DNA of 64,000 bases from an uncultured Hyphomicrobiales bacterium (GTDB taxonomy: Bacteria > Pseudomonadota > Alphaproteobacteria > Rhizobiales > Xanthobacteraceae), in contig CAIRGJ010000026.1 in assembly GCA_903878085.1 (NCBI GenBank), positions 62,001 through 126,000 of the forward strand. Direction: 5' to 3'. The notes beneath the pieces were generated by a model that made no database searches, was not told the DNA's origin, and saw only the letters and a list, made by a program, of their open reading frames with translations. Of this stretch, positions 9,637 to 20,032 are shown one piece after another. Numbering within the stretch: the stretch's first letter is position 1; every line of letters begins with the position of its first letter. The position numbers were made by a program, and so were the translations under genes.

Positions 9637-9682
9637 TTGCAGAACAGATATTGAACAGATAGTGTTCGTTCATGCTTTGTTT
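9637..9682 (+). promoter_or_regulatory. lexA promoter with two LexA (SOS) operators
   Basis: Two direct-repeat LexA boxes of the alphaproteobacterial type are present: GAACAGATATTGAAC at 9642-9656 and GTTCATGCTTTGTTC at 9668-9682, both exact GTTC-N7-GTTC sites in opposite orientation. A -35-like TTGCAG (9637-9642), 17-base spacer and -10-like TAGTGT (9660-9665) place one box in the spacer and one over the likely transcription start. This is the expected autorepression layout. Confidence 0.88.
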
Positions 9683-9726
9683 CTGGCTGTTGCCCTTCTG
9701 GGCCCGGCCGACCGGGAGAATTCGAG

Positions 9727-10449
9727 ATGCTGACCCGCAAGCAATTCGAGCTGCTGCGCTTCATCCATGAGCGCCTGACCGAGTCCGGCGTGCCGCCGTC
9801 CTTCGACGAAATGAAGGACGCGCTCGATCTGCGGTCAAAATCCGGCATCCATCGTCTGATTACCGCCCTGGAAGAGCGCGGCTTCATCCGCCGCCTGCCG
9901 AACCGTGCGCGCGCCATCGAAGTCATCAAGCTGCCCGACTCGGTCGCTCACGGCATCAGCAATGGCCGCTCGCGCGGTTTCAATCCGAGCGTGATCGAAG
10001 GCGATCTCGGCCGGGTGCGGCCCGCCAGCGCCAGTATTTCCTCCGAGGACGACACCAGCGCCGGCCGGCCGATTGCCGTCCCGGTGATGGGCCGCATCGC
10101 CGCCGGCACACCGATCGAGGCGATCCAGACGCGCAGCCACACCATCAACATGCCGGCCGACCTTTTATCGGCCGGCGAGCATTTTGCGCTCGAAGTGCGC
10201 GGCGACTCCATGATCGAAGCGGGCATCCTCGATGGCGACCTGGCGCTGATCCGGCGCTCCGAGGCCGCCGACACCGGCGACATCGTGGTGGCGTTGATCG
10301 ACGACGAGGAAGCGACCCTCAAGCGGTTTCGCCGCCGCGGCGCCTCCATCGCGCTCGAACCGGCCAATACCTCCTACGAGGTCCGCATCCTGCCGCCCAA
10401 CCGCGTCCGCATCCAGGGCAAGCTGGTGGGGTTGTTTAGGCGGTACTAG
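9727..10449 (+). CDS. lexA: SOS response transcriptional repressor LexA
   Basis: DNA-damage repressor of 240 residues. Residues 1-65 form the winged helix DNA-binding domain ([37 protein letters not shown]). The self-cleavage site is Ala126-Gly127 in GRIAAGTP. The catalytic Ser161 is in RGDSMIEAG and Lys199 in ATLKRF, a spacing of 38 residues, close to E. coli Ser119/Lys156. The linker between domains is longer than in E. coli. The gene has two LexA operators upstream. Its TAG stop overlaps the comEC stop on the other strand at a shared CTAG. Confidence 0.97.
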   Translation: MLTRKQFELLRFIHERLTESGVPPSFDEMKDALDLRSKSGIHRLITALEERGFIRRLPNRARAIEVIKLPDSVAHGISNGRSRGFNPSVIEGDLGRVRPASASISSEDDTSAGRPIAVPVMGRIAAGTPIEAIQTRSHTINMPADLLSAGEHFALEVRGDSMIEAGILDGDLALIRRSEAADTGDIVVALIDDEEATLKRFRRRGASIALEPANTSYEVRILPPNRVRIQGKLVGLFRRY

Positions 10450-12722
10450 TTCGAATCGCCGGGTTCTAGTTCATCCGTACGCGGCGTGGCGTCGCGGGCG
10501 GCCGGACGAGGCGCCACTGCACCGCTCTCGTCGGCGACCCGCGGCGGGCGCGCCCAGGGCCGTTCGTAGCCCGGGGGACGCGCAGCACTCAGCTCGAACC
10601 GCTCGCCCACCCAGCGCAGGCCGATGGCGCCATTGCCGCGCCAGTTTTTACGATCGATCAGCAACGCGCTACAGGCGCCGGGCGCCTCGCGCGGGCTGAC
10701 CACCACGGCGGCGCGGCGACAATCTTCTTCGAAGGCTTCCACTGACTGCGCCATCGAGACCAGCCGGCCGTCGGCCAGTTTGCCGATGCAGCCGGCTGCG
10801 TCGCAGCGCACGCCGTTATGCAACGTCGGGTCCTTGACCGTGCGGGCATCGGCGTCGGCCGCCAGCCATTCCTTGACCGCAAAGGTGTCGCGGCCGCTGG
10901 CCAGCACCGCCAATTGGCCGTCGCTGCCGCGGAAGGCCGCCGCCTGCCCGTCCGCCGCCACCAGCACGTCCGGCCGCGGCGTCGTCGCCGCCCACAGGCT
11001 GGCGGCGACCGCCAGCACCGCCCCGCTCCAGCGTAAAGGCGTGCGCAGCAGGCAGAGCAGCAGGATCGCCGCGGTGCCCAGCAACAGCGGCCCGGTGCCG
11101 AAGGCCTGAATGCGGCCGACCGAGCCCGGCAGGCTGGTGACCCACAGCACCACGGTGATCATCCAGTCGATGCCGAGGCCCATCAGTTGCCAGAACACGG
11201 CGTCGAAGCCGAACGGCATCACCAGCACGCCCAGGATGCCCGCCGGCATCACCACCGCGGATACCACCGGCATGGCGAGCAAATTGGCGACCACGCCATA
11301 CGGCGCCAACCGGTGAAAATGGAAGGCCGCATAAGGCGTGGTCGCCAGCCCCGCCAGCAGCGAGGCGAGGATCAGCGCGGCAATCTCGCGGCCGCCCCAC
11401 AACGCGACGCGGGCGCCGAACGCGGTGTCGGCATTGGTGCGCCAAAATGCGCCGCCCGGCAGGCCGTTTTGGTAGCCGGCGATCAAGGCCAGCGTCGCCG
11501 CAAACGACATCTGGAAGCTCGGATGCACCACCGCTTCGGGCGCAAAGATCAACACCACGACGGCCGCGACCGTGATGGTGCGGAACGTCAAAGTCGCGCG
11601 GTCGACGACGATGCCGAGCAGTACGATCGCGATCATGATGAAGGAGCGCTGGGTCGCAACCTCGTTGCCCGACAGCAGCAGATAGAACGCCGCCGCGATC
11701 AGCGCGCCGATGGCCGCCCATTTCTTGATCGGCTGGCCGCTCGCCAGCGACGGCACCAACGCGAGGACGGCGCGGATGAAGAAGAACACGATGCCTGCCA
11801 CCACCGCCATGTGATAGCCGGAGATCGACAGCACATGCGCCAGGCTCGAGATGTACATGGCGTCGTTGACCGGCGTCGAGATTGCGTCGCGCTTGCCCGT
11901 AATCAGCGCCGATGCGATCGAGCCACGGTCGCCGGGAATGACGGCGCGGATGCGCTTGTCGATCGACTCGCGAATGCCGTCGAGCGCCGAGGCGTAACGC
12001 AGCCACAGCGTTGGCGCTATCGGCGGGGTCACCACCGCGATCTTGCCGAGCGCATAACCCGATGCGCCGATGCGCTGGAAAAACATATCGCGCGCGAAGT
12101 CGTAGCCGCCGGGCCTTAAAGGAGGAAGCGGCGGCGACAGATGCGCCTTCATCTCGACAAAGCTGCCGACCGCCGGCGCGGTATCTTTACGCACCGCGAC
12201 GCGCACGCGTTCGGGCACCTCGGCATTGCGCGCGCCGGCGAGTCTATGCACCCGAACCACAATGCGGTCGCTGCGCTCGCGCTCCTCGCGGATTTCGACG
12301 AAGCCGGACAGCGTCACACTCGATAGCGTGAATTGCAGAACCGGATGCGCGATGCGCACGCTCTGCAAAGTCGCAACGGCAAAGCCTGCGGCCATCGCGG
12401 CGACGCCGAGCGCCAGTGGAAAGCCGACCGGACGTAGCCGCGCGGCATAAGCGACGGCAATGGCGATGACGGCAGCGATCGAAGCCGCCCACCAGGCCGG
12501 CTCGCGGCCGGCGGTGAAATAGCCGACAATGCCGAAGCCGAAAGCGACCGCCAGCCACGGCACCAAGCGTCCCGGAGCGACCTCGGCTAAGGCCCATCGC
12601 GCCAGCAGACCGCGCAGCGGCCCCGCGATGCCGGCTACGCCCGACGGCACAACAAGCCCGGCGCGCGGCCGCGCGGGCTCCCAGGTTTTGGCTTGCGGGC
12701 GCGGTTTAACGGCCGGGTCCAT
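10446..12722 (-). CDS. comEC: ComEC/Rec2 family DNA-uptake membrane protein
   Basis: A large polytopic membrane protein of about 758 residues. The central competence domain is recognisable from [20 protein letters not shown] and [20 protein letters not shown]. ComEC forms the inner-membrane channel for single-stranded DNA uptake. An N-terminal membrane/OB-like segment precedes it. The C-terminal part resembles a degenerate metallo-beta-lactamase-like region without a clear HxHxDH signature. The ORF track begins at a TTG (12776), but the ATG at 12722 has AGGGGG upstream and is preferred. Whether the organism is naturally competent cannot be judged from this gene. Confidence 0.88.
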   Translation of the reverse strand: MDPAVKPRPQAKTWEPARPRAGLVVPSGVAGIAGPLRGLLARWALAEVAPGRLVPWLAVAFGFGIVGYFTAGREPAWWAASIAAVIAIAVAYAARLRPVGFPLALGVAAMAAGFAVATLQSVRIAHPVLQFTLSSVTLSGFVEIREERERSDRIVVRVHRLAGARNAEVPERVRVAVRKDTAPAVGSFVEMKAHLSPPLPPLRPGGYDFARDMFFQRIGASGYALGKIAVVTPPIAPTLWLRYASALDGIRESIDKRIRAVIPGDRGSIASALITGKRDAISTPVNDAMYISSLAHVLSISGYHMAVVAGIVFFFIRAVLALVPSLASGQPIKKWAAIGALIAAAFYLLLSGNEVATQRSFIMIAIVLLGIVVDRATLTFRTITVAAVVVLIFAPEAVVHPSFQMSFAATLALIAGYQNGLPGGAFWRTNADTAFGARVALWGGREIAALILASLLAGLATTPYAAFHFHRLAPYGVVANLLAMPVVSAVVMPAGILGVLVMPFGFDAVFWQLMGLGIDWMITVVLWVTSLPGSVGRIQAFGTGPLLLGTAAILLLCLLRTPLRWSGAVLAVAASLWAATTPRPDVLVAADGQAAAFRGSDGQLAVLASGRDTFAVKEWLAADADARTVKDPTLHNGVRCDAAGCIGKLADGRLVSMAQSVEAFEEDCRRAAVVVSPREAPGACSALLIDRKNWRGNGAIGLRWVGERFELSAARPPGYERPWARPPRVADESGAVAPRPAARDATPRTDELEPGDSN

Positions 12723-12867
12723 GGGCGCGGCGCCCCCTGACGCCGACACAACCGACCGCAAGGCTAATACATGCAAAAGTTGTGGCTAGAGGAACGGTTG
12801 CGAACGCTGACAGAAGCCATTACCGGGAGATATTCCCCCCAGTTACGGCTTACCGTGGCGGAAACGT

Positions 12868-14592
12868 TCAACCGCCGGCTTTTTCCTTGGCCACGTCCTT
12901 GGCCACGTCTTTGGCAAAGGAGTCACGCAGCCCGATGGTGCGGTTGAACACTAGTTTCTCGGCGGTGGTATCCCGGTCGAGGCAGAAATAGCCCTGGCGC
13001 TCGAACTGGACGGGCGTCTCGATCTTGGCGTCGGCGGCCGCCGGCTCCAGCCGGGCGCCGGTCAGCAGCTCCAGCGAATTCGGATTGAGATCGGCGGCAA
13101 AATTCTCGGCGCCGCTCGGGTCCGGCCGGTTGAACAGCGGATTGTAGATCCGCACCTCGGCGGGGATCGAATGCGCGGCCGACACCCAGTGCATGGTCGC
13201 CTTCACCTTGCGGCCGTCCGGCGCGTTGCCGCCTTTTGTCGCCGGATCGTAGGTGCAGCGCAATTCCGTAACCTCTCCGGCGGCGTTCTTCACCACGCCG
13301 GTGCACTTGATGAAATAGGCGTAGCGCAGCCGCACTTCGGTACCGGGCGACAGCCGGAAGAATTTCTTCGGCGGCACTTCCATGAAGTCTTCTTGCTCGA
13401 TGTACAGTTCGCGCGAAAACTTGATCTTGCGTGAGCCCGCCGCCGCATCGTCGGGATGGTTGACCGCGTCGAGTTCTTCCGACTGCCCTTCGGGATAATT
13501 CTCGATCACCACTTTCAGCGGCCGCAACACCGCCATGCGGCGCAGCGCCGTCTTGTTGAGCGCCTCGCGCACGGTGAACTCGAACATGCCGGCGTCGACC
13601 ACGCTGTTGGCCTTGGCGACGCCGATGCGCTTGATGAAATCGCGGATCGCCTCCGCCGGCACGCCGCGCCGGCGCAATCCGGCAATGGTCGGCATGCGCG
13701 GATCGTCCCAGCCGCCGACGTGGCCGCCGCGCACCAGTTCGGTGAGCACGCGCTTGGACAGCAGCGTGTAGGTCAGATTGAGCCGCGCCATCTCATATTG
13801 ATGCGGCGTCGACGGCACGTCGAGATTGGCGATGAACCAGTCGTAGAGCGGACGGTGATCCTCGAACTCGAGCGTGCAGATCGAATGCGTGATGCCTTCG
13901 ATGGCGTCCGACTGGCCATGGGCGAAGTCGTAGCTCGGATAGATTTTCCAGGTGGTGCCGGTGCGCGGATGCGGCGCGTTGAGAATGCGGTACAGCACCG
14001 GATCGCGTAAGTTTATGTTGCCCGAGCTCATATCGGCCTTGGCGCGCAGCACCCGCGCGCCGTTGGGGAATTCGCCGGCGCGCATGCGGCGGAACAGATC
14101 GAGGTTCTCGTCCACCGTGCGGTCGCGGAACGGGCTGTTCTTGCCGGGCTCGGTCAGCGTGCCGCGGTTGGCGCGGATCTCGTCCTGCGACTGATCGTCG
14201 ACATAGGCCTGACCTTTGCGAATCAGGTCCTCGGCCCAGCCATAGAGCCGCTCGAAATAGTCCGAGGCGTAATAAAGGTGTTGGCCCCAATCGAAGCCGA
14301 GCCAGCGCACGTCGCGCTCGATGGCGTCGATATATTCCTGCTCTTCCTTGACCGGATTGGTATCGTCGAACCGCAAATGGCAGCGGCCGCCGAACTCTTC
14401 GGCGATGCCGAAATTCAGGCAGATCGACTTGGCGTGGCCGATATGAAGGTAGCCGTTCGGCTCGGGCGGAAAGCGGGTGACGACTTGCGCGACGCGGCCG
14501 GCATCGAGGTCGGCCTTAACGATATCGCGAATGAAGTCGCGGCCCGGTTCGGCCGCCGTCGGATTGCCGCTTGCCTTATCGTCGCTCGCCAT
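12868..14592 (-). CDS. glnS: Glutaminyl-tRNA synthetase
   Basis: Class I synthetase of 574 residues charging tRNA-Gln directly. The HIGH motif is in [16 protein letters not shown] (residues 50-53) and the KMSKS-like loop is [11 protein letters not shown] near residue 270. The C-terminal anticodon-binding beta-barrels are present ([20 protein letters not shown]). The extreme C-terminus has a short tandem repeat ([11 protein letters not shown]). It is transcribed divergently from gltX, the paralogous glutamyl-tRNA synthetase. Many alphaproteobacteria lack GlnRS and use GatCAB, so its presence is informative. No fused YqeY domain is seen. Confidence 0.95.
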   Translation of the reverse strand: MASDDKASGNPTAAEPGRDFIRDIVKADLDAGRVAQVVTRFPPEPNGYLHIGHAKSICLNFGIAEEFGGRCHLRFDDTNPVKEEQEYIDAIERDVRWLGFDWGQHLYYASDYFERLYGWAEDLIRKGQAYVDDQSQDEIRANRGTLTEPGKNSPFRDRTVDENLDLFRRMRAGEFPNGARVLRAKADMSSGNINLRDPVLYRILNAPHPRTGTTWKIYPSYDFAHGQSDAIEGITHSICTLEFEDHRPLYDWFIANLDVPSTPHQYEMARLNLTYTLLSKRVLTELVRGGHVGGWDDPRMPTIAGLRRRGVPAEAIRDFIKRIGVAKANSVVDAGMFEFTVREALNKTALRRMAVLRPLKVVIENYPEGQSEELDAVNHPDDAAAGSRKIKFSRELYIEQEDFMEVPPKKFFRLSPGTEVRLRYAYFIKCTGVVKNAAGEVTELRCTYDPATKGGNAPDGRKVKATMHWVSAAHSIPAEVRIYNPLFNRPDPSGAENFAADLNPNSLELLTGARLEPAAADAKIETPVQFERQGYFCLDRDTTAEKLVFNRTIGLRDSFAKDVAKDVAKEKAGG

Positions 14593-14709
14593 GCTTCTTC
14601 GACCTCAATCAACCCCGGCCTCTGCGCCGCTCTAAACCCATGACGTGCCGTTCGGCACTATGTCAATTGCGATGACACTCATCCCGGCAATTGTGGTACA
14701 GGGCGCGCA

Positions 14710-16140
14710 ATGAGCGAGCCAGTCGTCACCCGTTTTGCGCCGTCCCCCACCGGATTCCTCCATATCGGCGGCGCCCGCACCGCGCTGTTCAATTGGCTTT
14801 ATGCCAAGCGGTTCGGCGGCAAGATGCTGCTGCGAATCGAGGATACCGACCGCGAGCGCTCGACCACGGCCGCCATCGCCGCCATCATTGACGGCCTGAC
14901 CTGGATGGACCTGTCCTGGGACGGCGACATCGTGTTCCAGTTTTCGCGCGCCGAGCGCCATCGCCAGATCGCCGAGCAATTGCTGGCCGAGGGCAAGGCC
15001 TATCGCTGCTATGCCTCGCCGGAGGAACTCACCGCCATGCGCGAGGCGGCCCGCAAGGAAGGCCGCACCAAGCTCTACGACGGGCGCTGGCGCGACCGCG
15101 ATCCGGCCGACGCGCCGCCGGGGGTCAAGCCGGTGATCCGCCTCAAGGCGCCGCAGACCGGCGAGACCGTGGTCGAGGACCAGGTGCAGGGCCGCGTGGT
15201 CTGGCAGAACGAGAACCTCGACGATTTCGTGCTGCTGCGCTCGGACGGCAACCCGACTTATATGTTGGCCGTCGTCGTTGACGATCATGATATGGCGGTC
15301 ACCCACATCATCCGTGGCGACGACCATCTCAACAACGGCGCCCGCCAGACGCAGATTTATCAGGCGCTCGGCTGGAACGTGCCCATCATGGCGCATATTC
15401 CGCTGATCCACGGCCCGGACGGCTCCAAGCTGTCCAAGCGCCACGGCGCGCTGGGCGTCGATGCCTATCGGGCGATGGGCTATTTGCCGTCCGCGATGCG
15501 CAACTACCTGGTGCGCCTGGGCTGGGCGCACGGCGACCAGGAGATCTTCACCGAAGCGGAAATGATCGCGGCCTTCGACCTGCCCGCCATCGGCCGCTCG
15601 CCGGCGCGGTTCGATTTCGCCAAGCTGGAAAACCTCAACGGCCATTACATCCGGGCGACCGACGATGCCGCCCTGATCGGCGACCTTGAGAAGCTGTTGC
15701 CGCACATCACCGGCGGCCAAGAGCTTGCCGGCAAGATGACGCCGGCTTTGCGCGAAAAGCTGCGCATCGCCATGCCGGGCCTGAAAGAGCGGGCTAAGAC
15801 TTTGGTCGAGTTGTTCGACGCCTCGCGGTTCTTGTGGGCTGCCCGCCCCTTGGACATCAACGACCAGGCCAAGGCGGTCCTGACTGCCGACGCCAAAGCC
15901 CTGCTCGCCTCCCTGCTGCCCGAGCTCGAGGCGGCGACCGATTGGACCGCGGCGGGTGTCGAGGCCGTGGTCCGGCCTTATGCCGAACGCGTCGGCCAAA
16001 AGCTTGGCGCCGTGGCGCAACCGTTGCGGGCGGCGCTGACCGGGCGGACGACCTCGCCGCCGATCTTCGACGTGCTCGCGGTGCTGGGCCGGGACGAGAG
16101 CCTGGCGCGGCTGCGCGATCAGGCGGCCGACGCCGCCTAG
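14710..16140 (+). CDS. gltX: Glutamyl-tRNA synthetase
   Basis: Class I synthetase of 476 residues that charges tRNA-Glu. The HIGH-type motif is [15 protein letters not shown] (residues 17-31) and the KMSKS motif is [11 protein letters not shown] (residues 239-249). Length and domain order are normal for bacterial GluRS. With a GlnRS gene next door, strict glutamate specificity is plausible, but discrimination cannot be decided from these motifs. The promoter must lie in the 117-base divergent gap with glnS; no confident -35/-10 pair is visible there. Confidence 0.96.
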   Translation: MSEPVVTRFAPSPTGFLHIGGARTALFNWLYAKRFGGKMLLRIEDTDRERSTTAAIAAIIDGLTWMDLSWDGDIVFQFSRAERHRQIAEQLLAEGKAYRCYASPEELTAMREAARKEGRTKLYDGRWRDRDPADAPPGVKPVIRLKAPQTGETVVEDQVQGRVVWQNENLDDFVLLRSDGNPTYMLAVVVDDHDMAVTHIIRGDDHLNNGARQTQIYQALGWNVPIMAHIPLIHGPDGSKLSKRHGALGVDAYRAMGYLPSAMRNYLVRLGWAHGDQEIFTEAEMIAAFDLPAIGRSPARFDFAKLENLNGHYIRATDDAALIGDLEKLLPHITGGQELAGKMTPALREKLRIAMPGLKERAKTLVELFDASRFLWAARPLDINDQAKAVLTADAKALLASLLPELEAATDWTAAGVEAVVRPYAERVGQKLGAVAQPLRAALTGRTTSPPIFDVLAVLGRDESLARLRDQAADAA

Positions 16141-16176
16141 GTTTTCACGGCGTGGTAGGCGGCCGGGCAACAACAG

Positions 16177-16308
16177 CTATGCCCATTTAGCGGGCGGATG
16201 CGCCTCGCGGACGATCTTGCCGCGCACTATCTTGCGGTGCACACTTGGCTGCGCTACCCCAAACTGCCCCGGAATCTTGCACGCCTGAATCGGCGTCACA
16301 TTGTCCGG
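16177..16308 (-). other. Short open frame with helix-turn-helix-like segment, possible gene remnant
   Basis: In the gltX-gltA gap, the minus strand has a 43-codon frame between stops (or 41 codons from a GTG at 16299). It reads like the end of a small DNA-binding protein: QFGVAQPSVHRKIVRGKIVR resembles a helix-turn-helix followed by a basic stretch. There is no ATG and no clear ribosome binding site. It may be a decayed gene fragment or chance. Confidence 0.2.
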
Positions 16309-16354
16309 CTAGAGTTTAGCTTCCCCCGCTGCCGTTAATTCGAGGGCTCGACCC

Positions 16355-17677
16355 ATGGACGCCAAGACCGACACCAAAACCAACACCGAGAAGAAGTCCG
16401 GCACGATCACCGTCGGCAACAAGAACTGGGATTTTCCGATCTACGATGGCACGGTCGGTCCGCAAGTGATGGACATCTCCAAGCTCTACGGTGAGAGCGG
16501 GCTCTTCACTTACGACCCCGGTTTCACCTCGACGGCGAGCTGCGAATCCAAGATCACCTATATCGACGGCGATGAGGGTATTCTGCTCTATCGCGGCTAT
16601 CCGATCGATCAACTCGCCGAGCACGGCGACTTCCTCGAGACCTGCTATCTCCTGCTCTACGGTGAACTGCCGACGCCGTCGCAGAAACACGATTTCGACT
16701 ATCGCGTCACGCGCCACACCATGGTGCATGAACAGATGAGCCGCTTCTTCCAGGGCTTCCGCCGCGACGCGCATCCAATGGCGGTGATGACCGGCTCGAT
16801 CGGCGCGCTGTCGGCGTTCTATCACGACTCCACCGACATCTCGGATCCGCTGCAGCGCATGATCGCCTCGCTGCGCATGATCGCGAAGGTGCCGACGCTC
16901 GCCGCGATGGCTTACAAATATTCGATCGGTCAGCCGTTCATCTATCCGAAGAACGACCTCGACTACTCCACCAACTTCCTGCGCATGTGCTACGCGGTGC
17001 CGACCGAGGACTACAAGCCGAACCCGGTGCTGGCACGCGCCATGGACCGCATCTTCATCCTGCATGCGGACCACGAGCAGAACGCCTCGACCTCGACGGT
17101 GCGGCTCGCCGGTTCGTCGGGCGCCAATCCGTTCGCCTGCATTGCCGCCGGCTGCGCCTGCCTCTGGGGTCCCGCGCATGGCGGCGCCAACGAGGCGGCG
17201 CTCAACATGCTGCGCGAGATCGGCCATGTCGACCGCATCCCCGAGTTCATCAAGCGCGCCAAGGACAAGAACGACAGCTACCGCCTGATGGGCTTCGGCC
17301 ACCGCGTCTACAAGAACTACGATCCGCGCGCCAAGATCATGCAGAAGACCTGCCACGAAGTCCTGGCCGAGCTCGGCATCAAGGACGATCCGCTGCTCGA
17401 CGTCGCCATGGAGCTGGAGAAGATCGCGCTGCACGACGAATATTTCGTCGAGAAGAAGCTGTACCCGAACATCGATTTCTATTCGGGCATCACGCTCAAG
17501 GCGATGGGCTTCCCGACCACGATGTTCACCGTGCTGTTTGCGGTGGCGCGCACCGTCGGCTGGATCGCGCAGTGGAAGGAAATGATCGAGGACCCGAAGC
17601 AGAAGATCGGCCGTCCGCGCCAGCTCTACACCGGCGCGACGACACGCGATTACGTGCCGATCTCGCGGCGCAAATAA
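16355..17677 (+). CDS. gltA: Citrate synthase (type II)
   Basis: Condenses oxaloacetate and acetyl-CoA at the entry to the TCA cycle. At 440 residues it has the length of the hexameric proteobacterial type. Active-site regions are clear: [16 protein letters not shown] near residue 232, [15 protein letters not shown] near 272 and [16 protein letters not shown] near 310, plus the late catalytic Asp region NIDFYSGI near 371. It stands alone between gltX and a convergent fabH, with a strong terminator directly downstream. The nearest upstream gene on the same strand is gltX, 214 bases away, so it probably has its own promoter. Confidence 0.97.
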   Translation: MDAKTDTKTNTEKKSGTITVGNKNWDFPIYDGTVGPQVMDISKLYGESGLFTYDPGFTSTASCESKITYIDGDEGILLYRGYPIDQLAEHGDFLETCYLLLYGELPTPSQKHDFDYRVTRHTMVHEQMSRFFQGFRRDAHPMAVMTGSIGALSAFYHDSTDISDPLQRMIASLRMIAKVPTLAAMAYKYSIGQPFIYPKNDLDYSTNFLRMCYAVPTEDYKPNPVLARAMDRIFILHADHEQNASTSTVRLAGSSGANPFACIAAGCACLWGPAHGGANEAALNMLREIGHVDRIPEFIKRAKDKNDSYRLMGFGHRVYKNYDPRAKIMQKTCHEVLAELGIKDDPLLDVAMELEKIALHDEYFVEKKLYPNIDFYSGITLKAMGFPTTMFTVLFAVARTVGWIAQWKEMIEDPKQKIGRPRQLYTGATTRDYVPISRRK

Positions 17678-17701
17678 TTTCTGAAATCAGGTGTTGCGAC
17701 A

Positions 17702-17725
17702 GGGCGGCTTTTCAGCCGCCCTTTT
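17702..17725. terminator. Bidirectional intrinsic terminator between gltA and fabH
   Basis: Perfect hairpin GGGCGGCT-TTTC-AGCCGCCC followed by TTTT on the plus strand. The minus strand also reads hairpin then a T-rich start (with AAAA in the loop), so it can serve both convergent genes. It lies 24 bases after the gltA stop and 4 bases from the fabH stop. Confidence 0.85.
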
Positions 17726-17729
17726 CGTT

Positions 17730-18785
17730 TCAGGCGTTGCCGCTTGTCGGCCTGCCGTTCGCGCCCTTGCCATTCAACCGCGCTTTGGCGCCATCATAGG
17801 CCCAGGTCACATAGGCGCCGGCCCAGGTGAAGCCACCGCCGAAGGCCGCCAGCAGCAGGCGGTTGCCCGCCTTGAGCTGTGGCTCGTAGTCCCACAGGCA
17901 GAGCGGGATGGTGGCGTTGGTGGTGTTGCCGTATTTGTGGATGGTCACCATCACCTTGTCCATCGACATGCCCATGCGCTCGGCGGTGGATTCGATGATG
18001 CGGTTGTTGGCCTGGTGCGGCACCAGCCAGTCGATCATGTCGCCGCGCAGATTGTTGCGCGCCATGATCTGGCCGGAGATCTCGGCCATGCGCGCGATGG
18101 CGTATTTGTAGACCGCCGCGCCTTCCTGATGCACGTAATGCAGACGCTTGGCGACGGTGGCCGCGCTCGCCGGCATGCGGCTGCCGCCGGCTTTCTGATG
18201 CAGGTGCACCCAGCCGGCGCCGTCGGATTTGATCATCGTGTCCATGATGCCGTAGCCGCTGTCGTTCGGCTCGAGCAGCACCGCGCCGGCGCCGTCGCCG
18301 AATAAGACGCACGTTGCACGATCGGTGTAATCGATGATCGACGACATCTTGTCGGCGCCGACCACCACCACTTTACGCGCGGTGCCGTTGGCGATGAATT
18401 GCGAGGCGATGCTCAGCGAATAGAGAAAGCCCGAGCACGCCGCCTGCACGTCGAACGAGCCGATCTCGCGAATGCCGACCATGTCGCAGATCAGATTGGC
18501 GGTGGACGGGAACTGCATGTCCGGCGTCGTGGTGGCGCAGATCAGCAGATCGACCTCTTCCGGCTTGGTGCCGGTTTTTTCCAACAGACCGCGCACGGCT
18601 TCCGCCGCCATGTGGGAGGTGCCGAGGCCCTCGCCTTTCAGGATGTGGCGCTCCTTGATGCCGGTGCGCTCGGTGATCCAGGCGTCGCTGGTGTCGACCA
18701 TGCGCGCCAGCTCGGCATTGGTCAGCAGGTCCGGCGGCACATAGCCGTGGACGGCGGTAATGGCGGCGCGGGCGGGAATGGTCAA
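17730..18785 (-). CDS. fabH: Beta-ketoacyl-ACP synthase III family protein
   Basis: A KAS III homologue of 351 residues with the complete catalytic triad: Cys117 in QAACSGFLYS, His257 in LVPHQANNRII and Asn287 in YGNTTNATIP. KAS III condenses acetyl-CoA with malonyl-ACP to start fatty acids. It is longer than the usual 320 or so residues. Its wording (HYVHQEGAAVYKYA, LAAFGGGFTWAGAYVTWAYD) reminds me of Bacteroidetes FabH proteins more than of the fabH linked to plsX in alphaproteobacteria, so it may be a second, acquired copy. The frame has no ATG near the conserved start; TTG at 18785 fits the family N-terminus, without a clear ribosome binding site. Confidence 0.85.
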   Translation of the reverse strand: MTIPARAAITAVHGYVPPDLLTNAELARMVDTSDAWITERTGIKERHILKGEGLGTSHMAAEAVRGLLEKTGTKPEEVDLLICATTTPDMQFPSTANLICDMVGIREIGSFDVQAACSGFLYSLSIASQFIANGTARKVVVVGADKMSSIIDYTDRATCVLFGDGAGAVLLEPNDSGYGIMDTMIKSDGAGWVHLHQKAGGSRMPASAATVAKRLHYVHQEGAAVYKYAIARMAEISGQIMARNNLRGDMIDWLVPHQANNRIIESTAERMGMSMDKVMVTIHKYGNTTNATIPLCLWDYEPQLKAGNRLLLAAFGGGFTWAGAYVTWAYDGAKARLNGKGANGRPTSGNA

Positions 18786-18835
18786 AACGGAGATTTCGGA
18801 CGGGTTTCGATTACGACAGACGGATGACAGGCAAG

Positions 18836-20032
18836 CTACGCTCTTGGCGGCGGCGGCGCTACTGCCTCGCCCCTCAGTTGGTTAAGCCCCGGGACGCAAT
18901 CGAGGATCGCGACCGCGGCGCGGTCGCTGGGAACCGCGGTGCCGATCGCCATAATGGCGTCCAGCCGGGCAAAGGCCGCGATCTGTCGTTGGCGGTCCGG
19001 CGTATCGGTCAGCAGCGGTACGAGAGCGCCGGCGAGCGCCTCGGCCGTGCAGAAATGCTGGAGGAATTCCGGCACCACGTTTTCGTCCAGCACCAGATTG
19101 GCGAGGATAAAGCTCTTCACCCGGATAAAGGCCCGGCCGATCATCTCCTCCAGCAGCGAAACTTTATAGGCGGCGACCATCGGCACGCCCGCGACCGCTA
19201 GTTCGAGGGTCGAGGTTCCCGACTTGCTCAAGGCTGCCCGCGCGGTCCGGAATGCTGCATCTTTTTCGACCGCCAACGTCACCACGCGGACAGGGACGCG
19301 CCAGGAGGCGGTCGCCGCACGGACGGCGTCGGCCAGTCGCGGGATCGCGGGGACAATGACCTCGATCGGACCGGTGCGGGCCGCGACCAGGGCGACGGCA
19401 CCGCCAAAGACATCTGCCATGCGGCGGATTTCGCTGGCGCGGCTGCCCGGCAGCACCAGCAGGATCGGCGGATCGCTGAGCCGGCGGCGCGCTTCGTCCG
19501 CGCTCGGCCGCAGGTCGGCCACTTTTTCGCTGAGCGGATGACCGACAAACGTACAAGGCGGTCCGCCCAGGCGCTGCATCGCCGCAGGCTCGAACGGCAG
19601 CAGCGCCAGCACATGATCGACATAGTGGCGCATGGCGCGCGCGCGTCCCGGCCGCCAGGCCCAAACCGAAGGACAGACATAATCGACGATCGGAATATGC
19701 GGCGCGATGGCGCGCACCCGCCGCGCGACACGATGGGTGAATTCCGGGCTGTCGATAATGACCAGAACGTCCGGCTTGGCGGCGATCACCGCGTCCGCCG
19801 CCTCGCGAATACGGCGCAGAATTTTCGGCAGGCCGCTCAGGATGGCGCCGACGCCGATGATCGCCAGATCGCCAAGCGGAAACAGGCTCGGCACGCCCTC
19901 GCCCGCCATATGCGAACCGCCGATGCCGGAAAATCGCACGCCCGGCGCGTGGCGCTTGAGCGCCGCGATCAGCGACGCGCCCAGCCGGTCGCCCGATTCC
20001 TCGCCGGCCACCAGGAAAACATGCGGGCTCAT
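18836..20032 (-). CDS. lpxB: Lipid-A-disaccharide synthase
   Basis: Joins UDP-2,3-diacylglucosamine and lipid X to form the lipid A disaccharide at the inner face of the cytoplasmic membrane. At 398 residues it matches the family. Recognisable segments are FLVAGEESGDRLGASL at the N-terminus, DYVCPSVWAWRPGRARAM near residue 138, FVGHPLSEKV near 182 and LLVLPGSRASEIRRM near 210. The start overlaps the lpxI stop (ATGA), so it is translationally coupled. It is the last pathway gene of the minus-strand block. Confidence 0.95.
   Translation of the reverse strand: MSPHVFLVAGEESGDRLGASLIAALKRHAPGVRFSGIGGSHMAGEGVPSLFPLGDLAIIGVGAILSGLPKILRRIREAADAVIAAKPDVLVIIDSPEFTHRVARRVRAIAPHIPIVDYVCPSVWAWRPGRARAMRHYVDHVLALLPFEPAAMQRLGGPPCTFVGHPLSEKVADLRPSADEARRRLSDPPILLVLPGSRASEIRRMADVFGGAVALVAARTGPIEVIVPAIPRLADAVRAATASWRVPVRVVTLAVEKDAAFRTARAALSKSGTSTLELAVAGVPMVAAYKVSLLEEMIGRAFIRVKSFILANLVLDENVVPEFLQHFCTAEALAGALVPLLTDTPDRQRQIAAFARLDAIMAIGTAVPSDRAAVAILDCVPGLNQLRGEAVAPPPPRA

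Noticed and set aside
9672-9770. Short frame beginning [13 protein letters not shown] inside the lexA leader, as a possible leader peptide
   Set aside because: It lies within the second LexA box, has no ribosome binding site and runs into lexA in another frame.
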